DNA of 64,000 nucleotides from Bacteroidota bacterium. GTDB taxonomy: Bacteria > Bacteroidota > Bacteroidia > JABDFU01. Location: contig JACPDY010000079.1 in assembly GCA_016183775.1 (NCBI GenBank), positions 1 through 64,000 of the forward strand. Reading direction: 5' to 3'. Numbering within the stretch: position 1 is the first letter of the stretch; each line of letters begins with the position of its first letter. This document shows positions 1-7,091 of this stretch, in pieces. A model generated the notes under the pieces. It did no database searches and was not told the DNA's origin. It was given only the letters and a program-made list of their open reading frames with translations. The translations under genes were made by a program, and so were the position numbers.

Positions 1-418
1 CATCTATACCGCAACCGGTTGTTACAACCTGTTTGAATTTTATTTCTTGCATTACGTTTCATGTTTTGCACGAAGTTAAATATTCATCCTCGGTTGGTGT
101 GCTTCATTCTAGCTCATGACCATTTCATGTGTATATATTTTAGCTTTTAAAGATCACATCCTTGCCTGTCGGCAGACAGATTCTTAAAGATAAAGGAATT
201 ACAATTCTTTTCCAATTATACCCGCTTGAGTGATTTTGCAGCAGGGAAACGGGTCAATCGTACTGATGTTAACAGGCTCTGCTTTTTGTTTGCTCTGAAA
301 ATTCAATATGAACCAGTATATAGGTCAGGAATAAAATATAAAGATTGAAAAGGTGAAAAAACACAAATCATAATGTAAATTAGGGCCATTGTTTGAATAA
401 AAATGTAAGTGTCGAGAA
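1..418. other. Intergenic, no gene seen
   Basis: No convincing reading frame was found in this AT-rich leader. Around 153-172 there is a degraded short palindrome (tgcctgtcggcagacag) that resembles the cctgcctg/caggcagg palindromes at 2039 and 40418. The promoter of the gene starting at 419 presumably lies in the last 100 bases, but I could not place a convincing TAnnTTTG box. Confidence 0.5.
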
Positions 419-1969
419 ATGTCCAAAAAACTATATAATCTCATAAAATCATTAACTCCCAACGAAAAGGGTTATTTCAGAAAATTTTCATCGATGCACG
501 TAGTTGGAAATGAGAATTTATACATGAAACTTTTTGATGCGCTTAATGAGATGGATGGCTATGACAAATCGCAGTTGCCTAAGCTTTTCAGAAAAAAGCG
601 AATGGAGAATCAACTGCCAGCATATACAAATTATCTTTTTACAAATATTCTCGACGCGCTTAAAATATATCATGCCCGGAAGACACTGGAGGCGGAGATC
701 AGGCATATGTTACTAGATGTGGAATTATTATTTGCAAAGAGGTTGTACCCCGAAGCCAGAAAAATACTGACAAAAGCACGGGGTAAAGCAACTCGCAGTG
801 AGAACTTATTTCTGCTGGTTGAGATCATTAATTGGGAAGAGAAAATTGCCAAGAATGATCCTGATTCACAATTGCTGGAAAAGATCATTCATTCAAACCA
901 CGAAGAAAGGTTGAAAATCACTGATCAGCTTAAGGTGTCGTTGCAATACAAATGGCTCCACAGCAGAGTGATCTACCTCATACATAAGATCGGACAGCAT
1001 ATAAAAGGCAATGATGAATTGAGTAAACTGGAGGAGATCATGCTGCATCCTTTACTCAGGGATGAGAAAAGTGCGAAGACGTTGCATGATAAAAACACTT
1101 TTTATTATATACACGCACTATATCATTACATTAAGCGTGAGCAAGATATAAGGAAATCCATTGAATATACGCATAAGCGGAAAAAGTTAATGGAAGAGAA
1201 TATTCAGTATGCTTCGCTGGATATGAATGCATATTTAAGCACATTTAATAACCTGATGAGTTCATATATGCAGATATTAGAGGTAAGCGAATATGATAAG
1301 TTGGTTGAGGATCTGAAAAAAATGCCTGAGCGATTTGGTAATAATATCAGTGAAAAACATGAAAATATGCGGAATGCGTATATTAACAGCGCGACTCTTG
1401 TTCGTTACTTTCTTACGGGGGAGTTTGAAAAAGGTCTGTCAGCTGTAAGAGGAAATGAAAAGACATGGGAAAATGTTCAGGCGAAGATCGGCAGGCTGGA
1501 AGTGTTGGTTTTTTATGACAATATGCGGTCACTTTCATTTGCTGCCGAGGATTTAAAAAGGGCCTTATTCTGGAATAATAGAATACTAAATGAAAGCGAA
1601 GCAGAGTTCAGATCTGACCTGTATTCGATTGCCATGATTTGGAATATTATAATTCACTATGATATGGAAAACTTTCAGCTGGTTGAATCACTTATAAGGT
1701 CGGTTATTCATGCCTTTGATGCTGATAACAGATCGCACCAATTTGAAAAGCTTTTTTTTAAAAGTATGAAGAAGATCATTGATGCAAAGGATGAAGAGCA
1801 GGTCAGGAAAGGCTTTTCTGCGTTTAAAAAAGACCTAATACTACTAAAGCGCCATACCGGCGAGATCATGGAATTGGATTGTATTTCCTACCTGGCCTGG
1901 TTGGATTCGCATATTGAGGATAGAAAATATTCAGAAGTCATTAAAAAGTATTTGCCGGTCCGTCCTTGA
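419..1969 (+). CDS. Helical-repeat (TPR-like) protein of unknown function, copy 1
   Basis: A 516-residue soluble, strongly alpha-helical protein without signal peptide or membrane segment, so probably cytoplasmic. I do not recognise a named function. It is a paralogue of the 521-residue protein at 45091-46656 and of the broken copy at 21751-22505. The shared features are an N-terminal block (LYNLIKSLTPNEKGYFRKF here, LFTLIKRLSQSEKRHFKIY in the other), a central NxYLxxxxNL stretch near residue 265, FxTGEFEKG near residue 340, FYxN near 365, and a C-terminal MELDxxxYxAWLDxHIExRKxxE block. The alternation of charged and hydrophobic residues resembles TPR or SEL1-like helical pairs. Start ATG at 419 is the only one that keeps the conserved N-terminal block. 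Two relatives lie beside giant SprB-type genes or pieces of them, which hints at a linked role; this copy has no such neighbour inside the window. Confidence 0.8.
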   Translation: MSKKLYNLIKSLTPNEKGYFRKFSSMHVVGNENLYMKLFDALNEMDGYDKSQLPKLFRKKRMENQLPAYTNYLFTNILDALKIYHARKTLEAEIRHMLLDVELLFAKRLYPEARKILTKARGKATRSENLFLLVEIINWEEKIAKNDPDSQLLEKIIHSNHEERLKITDQLKVSLQYKWLHSRVIYLIHKIGQHIKGNDELSKLEEIMLHPLLRDEKSAKTLHDKNTFYYIHALYHYIKREQDIRKSIEYTHKRKKLMEENIQYASLDMNAYLSTFNNLMSSYMQILEVSEYDKLVEDLKKMPERFGNNISEKHENMRNAYINSATLVRYFLTGEFEKGLSAVRGNEKTWENVQAKIGRLEVLVFYDNMRSLSFAAEDLKRALFWNNRILNESEAEFRSDLYSIAMIWNIIIHYDMENFQLVESLIRSVIHAFDADNRSHQFEKLFFKSMKKIIDAKDEEQVRKGFSAFKKDLILLKRHTGEIMELDCISYLAWLDSHIEDRKYSEVIKKYLPVRP

Positions 1970-1980
1970 GATTTTTTTAA

Positions 1981-2103
1981 TTATACCGAGGGACTTGATT
2001 TTAAGGATTTTGAAACCCGGCATATACGCTTCTACGCCAACCTGCCTGCCGATCAGGCAGGTTGCGGATGAAAAATCCTTAAATTGACTAAGAACCGGTA
2101 TAA
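1981..2103. repeat. Nested inverted repeats with palindromic core between convergent genes
   Basis: Three nested inverted pairs are visible. The outer is ttataccg (1981) against cggtataa (2096). The middle is ttaaggatttt (2001) against aaaatccttaa (2072). The core is a perfect 10-bp stem, aacctgcctg / caggcaggtt (2039-2063), with a 5-base loop. The structure lies between the 3' ends of two convergent genes and overlaps the last codons of the SET gene, so it may act as a bidirectional terminator. The core belongs to the same palindrome family as the element inside the giant gene at 40418-40442. Confidence 0.7.
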
Positions 2104-2516
2104 CGCTTTTCTTTCTCAGCCATTTCCTTCTTCATCAGCTTCCAGTAATCTCCTGAATAGTCAACCAGTATTTCCGAGCCACGCGGAATATTTGTGGTAG
2201 CAATTATATGAGGTATACCTTTAACATTTGTGTATTCAGAGTTATTCCGGAGTCCTTTTCTTTTATTAAATCCTTCCGCGTCATTTGCATAACGTGCCAA
2301 TTCCATCTGCCTGCGTTGGGCGTCAATACAATTTTTGGCTGAAACGTAATACAGGTAACGGGCGTTATTAATATTCTTGCCGTAACGTTTAAGACATTGT
2401 GCCCAGCTTAATTTTTCACCTTTGTATTCTACTACGAGGTCACCTTTTCGGATTAATGAAGTTGTAAAGAGACCTTTTCCGGCACGTGGTATTTTCGATT
2501 TTTTTACTATCAGCAT
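2088..2516 (-). CDS. SET-domain protein, putative protein-lysine methyltransferase
   Basis: About 142 residues, essentially a bare SET domain. Visible family features are the N-terminal SKIPRAGKGLFTT stretch (SAM-binding GxG-like), the ARYANDAEG block in the position of the RFxNHS motif, and C-terminal GSEILVDYSGDYW, matching the GEEL-xxDY motif. SET proteins transfer methyl groups from S-adenosylmethionine to lysine side chains; small bacterial members are known, but the target here is unknown. I chose the ATG at 2516 (MLIVKKSKIPRAGKG) rather than an ATG 21 bases upstream, because the upstream codons overlap the preceding gene and add no domain sequence. It starts 4 bases after the stop of the DinB-like gene and is probably cotranscribed with it. 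Confidence 0.8.
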   Translation of the reverse strand: MLIVKKSKIPRAGKGLFTTSLIRKGDLVVEYKGEKLSWAQCLKRYGKNINNARYLYYVSAKNCIDAQRRQMELARYANDAEGFNKRKGLRNNSEYTNVKGIPHIIATTNIPRGSEILVDYSGDYWKLMKKEMAEKEKRYTGS

Positions 2517-2520
2517 AATA

Positions 2521-2985
2521 TTATATTGTTGTTCCAAATTGTTTTAAATGATGAACAGCGTGTTTGTGTAAGAGCTGCACCCATTCGTTCAGATTTAAAT
2601 CACCATAAAACGGATTTGTAACAGATTTGTTCTTATCCGGTGCGAACGCTTTGAACAGGTCATTTATTTCTGTCTCCAATTCGTTAAATGCTTTATCAAT
2701 GGAAACGTTGCGTATTGCAGGTGGTTCATCAGCCATTAATGCGTTCTTAGTGTTTTCCCTGAAGGGTTTTTCAGTCATCAGGAAGGCTTTGTATTTGTCA
2801 AGAATATCAACCGGTGTATGCAGTTTTTGAGGGTCCTTGCCATTCGCGATGCGTATTGAATCGCTCATGTGTTCAACCATTTGCTGGAAATTCATTTTGC
2901 CCCAAAGAGGTTTTGTTGAAGGATCTATTTTTTTCAACAGAGGCAGGTATTTGCTTTTCAAAAAATCATGTTTCTCAGGAGTCAT
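2521..2985 (-). CDS. DinB/DUF1569-like four-helix protein
   Basis: A 154-residue soluble protein. The N-terminal WGKMNFQQMVEHMSDSIR and C-terminal WVQLLHKHAVHHLKQFG place histidines as in DinB/DUF1569-like helical bundles, where three His residues bind a divalent metal. The enzymatic role is unknown; relatives include thiol- or small-molecule-dependent transferases and many uncharacterised proteins. It is the first gene of a likely two-gene unit with the SET protein. Its start codon is only 3 bases from a tandem heptamer array (2989-3057) which occupies the space where the ribosome binding site and promoter should be, so expression may depend on repeat number. Confidence 0.75.
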   Translation of the reverse strand: MTPEKHDFLKSKYLPLLKKIDPSTKPLWGKMNFQQMVEHMSDSIRIANGKDPQKLHTPVDILDKYKAFLMTEKPFRENTKNALMADEPPAIRNVSIDKAFNELETEINDLFKAFAPDKNKSVTNPFYGDLNLNEWVQLLHKHAVHHLKQFGTTI

Positions 2986-2988
2986 GGT

Positions 2989-3057
2989 GTCAGTTGTCAG
3001 TTGTCAGTTGTCAGTTGTCAGTTGTCAGTTGTCAGTTGTCAGTTGTCAGTTGTCAGT
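2989..3057. repeat. Tandem heptamer array (TTGTCAG)n in a divergent promoter region
   Basis: About ten uninterrupted copies of the 7-base unit ttgtcag (69 bp) lie between the start codon of the minus-strand DinB-like gene and the plus-strand tatD start at 3120. Read on the minus strand the unit contains TGA and, because 7 is not divisible by 3, every frame meets a stop, so the array cannot be coding in that direction. Perfect repeats of this length are prone to slipped-strand copy-number change. Confidence 0.95.
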
Positions 3058-3119
3058 CGCAAATGTAATACAAAGTTGCTCTTCATTTGTCACAGCTTAA
3101 ATTTATTTACTTTTACATT

Positions 3120-3896
3120 ATGGTCTTAACGGATACACATACACATCTTTATGCGGGAGAATTTGATGAAGACCGGGGGGAAATGTTGAAACGTGCAATT
3201 GATAATGGTATAAACCGGTTATTCCTTCCTAATATTGATAGTGGGTCTGTTAAAGGAATGCTCACACTGGTTGAAAAATATCCGCAGAATTGCTTTCCGA
3301 TGATGGGCCTGCATCCTTGTTCAGTGAAAGAAAACTATGAAACTGAGTTAAGGTTGGTTGAGAAGTGGTTGAGCGGGCCGGAAGTTAGATTTTATGCCGT
3401 TGGTGAGATAGGATTGGATCTGTACTGGGATGTAACATTTTTTGAGCAACAAAAGCAGGCGTTCCGTAAACAGATCGAACTGGCATTGCAATACCGCTTA
3501 CCCATTGTGATCCACGTTCGTAAGGCTTTTAATGAAACAATTGAAATAGTAAGGGAGTATGCCGGGAAGGGATTGAAAGGAATTTTCCATTGCTTCTCGG
3601 GCACAATGGAGGAGGCTGAACGGGTAGTGTCATTGGGTGGCTTTAAGCTGGGAATAGGAGGAGTGGTTACCTTTAAAAACCGTGGATTGAATGAAGTAAT
3701 ACCGCATGTAGCATTGGAGCATTTGGTTTTGGAAACAGATTCTCCATACCTGGCGCCGGTTCCATACAGGGGTAAACGGAATGAAAGCGGATACCTTACA
3801 ATTATTGCAGAAAAAGTAGCCGGATTAAAGAATTGTTCAATAGAGGAAGTGGCGGAGCAAACAACTAAAAATTCTATTGATATCTTTGGTGTATAG
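3120..3896 (+). CDS. tatD: TatD family metal-dependent 3'-5' exonuclease / DNase
   Basis: 258 residues, full length for TatD. Family signatures visible are DTHTHL at the N-terminus (metal-binding His pair), GLHPC, AVGEIGLDLYWD (the E-G-D metal site), PIVIHVRKA, FHCFSG, LGIGGVVTFK and LETDSPYLAPVPYRGKRNE (catalytic Asp). TatD proteins are TIM-barrel hydrolases acting on single-stranded DNA or RNA ends, with roles in DNA repair and quality control. An upstream in-frame ATG would add 11 residues; I chose 3120 because MVLTDTHTHL fits the family N-terminus. The divergent heptamer array lies 60 bp upstream. Confidence 0.93.
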   Translation: MVLTDTHTHLYAGEFDEDRGEMLKRAIDNGINRLFLPNIDSGSVKGMLTLVEKYPQNCFPMMGLHPCSVKENYETELRLVEKWLSGPEVRFYAVGEIGLDLYWDVTFFEQQKQAFRKQIELALQYRLPIVIHVRKAFNETIEIVREYAGKGLKGIFHCFSGTMEEAERVVSLGGFKLGIGGVVTFKNRGLNEVIPHVALEHLVLETDSPYLAPVPYRGKRNESGYLTIIAEKVAGLKNCSIEEVAEQTTKNSIDIFGV

Positions 3897-3899
3897 AAA

Positions 3900-3960
3900 A
3901 GGTTTCAAGTTACAGGTTTCAGGTTAAACGAAACGACTTGAAACCTGTAACTTGAAACCT
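3900..3960. repeat. Perfect 22-bp inverted repeat between tatD and ansA
   Basis: Left arm 3900-3921 and right arm 3939-3960 are exact reverse complements, with a 17-base loop. The arms are built from a repeated aggtttca / tgaaacct word. It begins 4 bases after the tatD stop and ends 13 bases before the ansA start, so it could end tatD transcripts or protect RNA ends; there is no U-rich tail. Words of the same kind (aacctgaaac) recur inside giant genes near 27041, 31444 and 36160. Confidence 0.9.
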
Positions 3961-3973
3961 GAAACCAGACGTT

Positions 3974-5008
3974 ATGAAAAAACCTTCAATATTGCTTATC
4001 TATACCGGTGGAACAATCGGAATGATTGAAGATGTACGTTCCAAAAGCTTAAAGCCATTTGACTTTAAACATCTTACCAAACAAATACCGGAATTAAAAA
4101 AACTGAATATTGAGCTTTCGGCTATTGCTTTCGATAAACCGATCGATTCATCGGATATGAACCCTGATATTTGGGTAAAGCTGGCAAGGTTAATAGAAAA
4201 AAATTATTTCCGACATGATGGTTTTGTAGTGCTGCACGGTTCGGATACTATGGCGTATACAGCATCAGCACTTAGTTTCATGCTTGAGAATTTGAACAAG
4301 CCGGTTATTTTAACCGGCTCTCAATTGCCTTTAGGAATTATCCGGACCGATGGTAAGGAAAACTTAATAACCGCAATTGAAATAGCGGCCGAGCAGAAAA
4401 ATGGGAAACCTGTTGTTCCCGAGGTATGTATTTATTTTGAATACCAGTTGTACAGGGGCAACCGTACACATAAGTACAACGCCGAACATTTCCAGGCTTT
4501 TCAAAGTGCCAATTACCCGATCTTAGCCGAAGCCGGTGTACATATTAAATTTAATCACAACGCCATTCAGAAGGTTAACAATAAAAAACTGATCGTTCAT
4601 ACCAGGTTTGATCCTAATATTGCCATTTTGAAAATATTTCCGGGGATCAGCAAAAATGTTGTTGAATCGGTTTTAGCCGCGAGGCAATTGAAGGCTGTTG
4701 TGCTGGAGACCTTTGGTGCCGGAAACGGTCCTACTGACAACTGGTTCGTGGAGCTTCTTAAAAAGGCTATCAATAAAGGGCTTGTCATTTACAATGTAAC
4801 TCAATGTAATGCAGGAGCTGTTGAACAGGGAAAATATGAAACCAGTACCCAATTAAAAAAGATCGGGGTCATTGGTGGTTCCGATATTACCTATGAAGCG
4901 GCGATTGCTAAATTAATGTTTCTCCTCGGCCAAAATAGCTCACCCAAAGATGTTTCCCGCCTGTTATCATCCTCCCTCAGGGGTGAATTGTCGAATGCAG
5001 CAGGATAA
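3974..5008 (+). CDS. ansA: Type I (cytoplasmic) L-asparaginase
   Basis: 344 residues, normal for cytoplasmic type I asparaginases, which hydrolyse L-asparagine to aspartate and ammonia. The first catalytic motif is IYTGGTIGM near residue 10 (nucleophilic Thr) and the second is VLHGSDTMAYTASALSFM near residue 90 (HGSDT with the Thr-Asp pair). LTGSQLP, ETFGAGNGP and the late NVTQCNAG block also match the family. There is no signal peptide, which agrees with a cytoplasmic enzyme. The ATG at 3974 gives MKKPSILLIYTGGTIG, the expected N-terminus. The 22-bp hairpin lies immediately upstream. Confidence 0.93.
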   Translation: MKKPSILLIYTGGTIGMIEDVRSKSLKPFDFKHLTKQIPELKKLNIELSAIAFDKPIDSSDMNPDIWVKLARLIEKNYFRHDGFVVLHGSDTMAYTASALSFMLENLNKPVILTGSQLPLGIIRTDGKENLITAIEIAAEQKNGKPVVPEVCIYFEYQLYRGNRTHKYNAEHFQAFQSANYPILAEAGVHIKFNHNAIQKVNNKKLIVHTRFDPNIAILKIFPGISKNVVESVLAARQLKAVVLETFGAGNGPTDNWFVELLKKAINKGLVIYNVTQCNAGAVEQGKYETSTQLKKIGVIGGSDITYEAAIAKLMFLLGQNSSPKDVSRLLSSSLRGELSNAAG

Positions 5009-5046
5009 AATATAAAAAGCCTATTTTTACCGGGAAAGAATTGCAA

Positions 5047-7008
5047 GTGAGCAAAAAAGAAAGTAAAAACAAATCCTCTGGTTTTTTTTCAGACAGATCA
5101 TTGTCCAATAGAAGGATCTATATCTTTATTTTAGCTTTCTGTTTTTTACTTTATGGAAATTCAATTAAGAATGGATTTTCACTTGATGATGAATTCGTTT
5201 CTTATAACCATGAGCAGGTAAAAAAAGGTCTGGCTGGTATCCCCGAAATATTCACCTCTTACTATACCGCGGGTGCACACACACATAAATTATATGGATA
5301 CCGACCCATTGCAAAGGCGACTTTCGCTATTGAATATGCCATATTCGGAGAGAATCCTCACGTCAGTCATTTTTTTAACATTATTATTTATGCATTGATC
5401 GGTGTCGTCATCTTTAAGTCCCTCAAAAAGTGGCTTGAAAAGTATAATGTTGTTTTACCCTTATTAATAACGATGCTTTTTCTTGCCCATCCTGTTCATT
5501 CTGAAGTTGTGGTATCAATAAAAAACCGGGAGGTATTGCTGGCTTTTCTTGGAAGTTTTATGATGTTTCACTTTGCGATCAGGTATATTGAATACAATAA
5601 AATAAGAGATATTATTTGGGCAAATTTTTTCGGAATCTTTGCATTTCTATCTAAGCCGGAAACAGCGCCAGCAATATTCTTTATTCCTTTTCTATCTTAT
5701 TTTTTTACCAACGCGTCTGTGAAGAGAGGCATACTGGTACCTATGATCCCGTGGGCAATCACTGCTGGTTTCGTTACTATTCTTCATTTTTCAGGTGTTC
5801 CAATATTCGGTCGTGATGCAAGCATCATGGAGTATTATGATAATCCTTTATATTTTACAGGGGATTGGCAAATTCGATTTGGCGTTGCGTTTAATTCCTT
5901 ATTCTATTACCTGCGTATGCTTATTATTCATTATCCGTTGGTTTATTTTTATGGTTATAATACGATCCCGGTTGAGAGCTTCTTTAGTTTTGGTCCGATT
6001 TTATCATTTATGATTTACCTGGGCATGGGTATTTTTGCTTTGTGGAATTTAAAGAGAAGGCATCTTCCCGCATTGGGAATTACCTGGTACCTGATACATA
6101 TTGCGCTGTTTGCCAATATTGTTGTGCCGGCGGCCGGAATTGTTGCTGAGCGGTTTGTGTTCGCAGGATCATTCGGATTTTGCATTGTGGCGGCCTACTA
6201 TTTATTGAAGATCTCAAAAGTAAAATTTGAGACACAGTCAAAAGGACTTGCGATGAATTCTACATTGGCACTAGTTTCCGGTGTTATTTTTTTGCTGTTT
6301 GCAGGTCAAACAATTGCACGGAATAACGATTGGAAGGATAAGCTTACTTTATTTCGTCACGATATCCAACACCTTGACAATTCGGTGAAGGCTCACGAAA
6401 TACTTGCCACTTCTCTTATGAATGAACGCAATTATGCAAAGACAGAAGAGGAACGCTGGCAGTTAACTGAAGAAGCTTCGTTTCATTACAAGAGGGCATT
6501 GGAGATCTATCCGGATTTCGCAATGGCTAATAATAATTTGGGCATCATATACGCAAACCTTTATAATGATTGTGAAAAGGCTATACCTCTTTATTTAAAG
6601 GCAATACAAGTTGATAGCAGTTTTGGAGAGGCTATGATCAATCTGGGTTTTTGTTATTCCCGTAACGCAAAAGCGGATGATGCGATAAAGATGTTGGAAG
6701 AGGGGATACGGGTAGGGAAGGAGAAATTTATAAGATCTTACACTACCCTGATTGCTTTGTATTTTGAGAAAAATGAAATTGAGAAGGCTAACAAGTTATT
6801 TCAGGAAGCTGTGAACTATTTCCCGGATTCGGAATTGCCTTATGTAGAAATGGGGAATCAATTTATCGCAAGGCGGGATTCACTCATGGCTGTAAAATAT
6901 TTTGAAGGAGCTGTCAGGATCAAACCAGATCCCCGGTTAGTTGATCTTGTATCCAATTATTATAAAAAGGGCGATACACTCCGTATAAATAATCTTCCGG
7001 CTAAATAG
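5047..7008 (+). CDS. Polytopic membrane protein with C-terminal TPRs (TMTC/GT-C-like), copy 1
   Basis: About 653 residues. The first ~400 residues carry around ten hydrophobic segments (for example IYIFILAFCFLLYGNSI, FFNIIIYALIGVVIF, LLITMLFLAHPVHS). The first periplasmic loop has NGFSLDDEFV, an acidic pair placed as in GT-C glycosyltransferases and TMTC proteins. Residues ~445-640 form TPR units (HYKRALEIYPDFAMANNNLG, AIPLYLKAIQVDSSFGEAMINLG). This suggests a membrane glycosyltransferase or protein-glycosylation factor, but the function is inferred from architecture only. I chose GTG at 5047 because the sequence agtgagcaaaa is shared with the start of the second copy. The next gene is a tandem duplicate of about 60% identity by eye. 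Confidence 0.75.
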   Translation: MSKKESKNKSSGFFSDRSLSNRRIYIFILAFCFLLYGNSIKNGFSLDDEFVSYNHEQVKKGLAGIPEIFTSYYTAGAHTHKLYGYRPIAKATFAIEYAIFGENPHVSHFFNIIIYALIGVVIFKSLKKWLEKYNVVLPLLITMLFLAHPVHSEVVVSIKNREVLLAFLGSFMMFHFAIRYIEYNKIRDIIWANFFGIFAFLSKPETAPAIFFIPFLSYFFTNASVKRGILVPMIPWAITAGFVTILHFSGVPIFGRDASIMEYYDNPLYFTGDWQIRFGVAFNSLFYYLRMLIIHYPLVYFYGYNTIPVESFFSFGPILSFMIYLGMGIFALWNLKRRHLPALGITWYLIHIALFANIVVPAAGIVAERFVFAGSFGFCIVAAYYLLKISKVKFETQSKGLAMNSTLALVSGVIFLLFAGQTIARNNDWKDKLTLFRHDIQHLDNSVKAHEILATSLMNERNYAKTEEERWQLTEEASFHYKRALEIYPDFAMANNNLGIIYANLYNDCEKAIPLYLKAIQVDSSFGEAMINLGFCYSRNAKADDAIKMLEEGIRVGKEKFIRSYTTLIALYFEKNEIEKANKLFQEAVNYFPDSELPYVEMGNQFIARRDSLMAVKYFEGAVRIKPDPRLVDLVSNYYKKGDTLRINNLPAK

Positions 7009-7091
7009 ATCAGCCGTGAGTTTGTTGGGAATATATTTGTTCATTTAAACATGTAGTGTAAAAAGCTTATTTTTACTAAAATGAATTGTAA

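Noticed and set aside
2814-3100. Two plus-strand reading frames containing a repeating SCQLSVV peptide
   Set aside because: The peptide is only the heptamer array read in an open direction (7 codons per 3 units); upstream parts are antisense to the DinB-like gene, and the real tatD start lies downstream.
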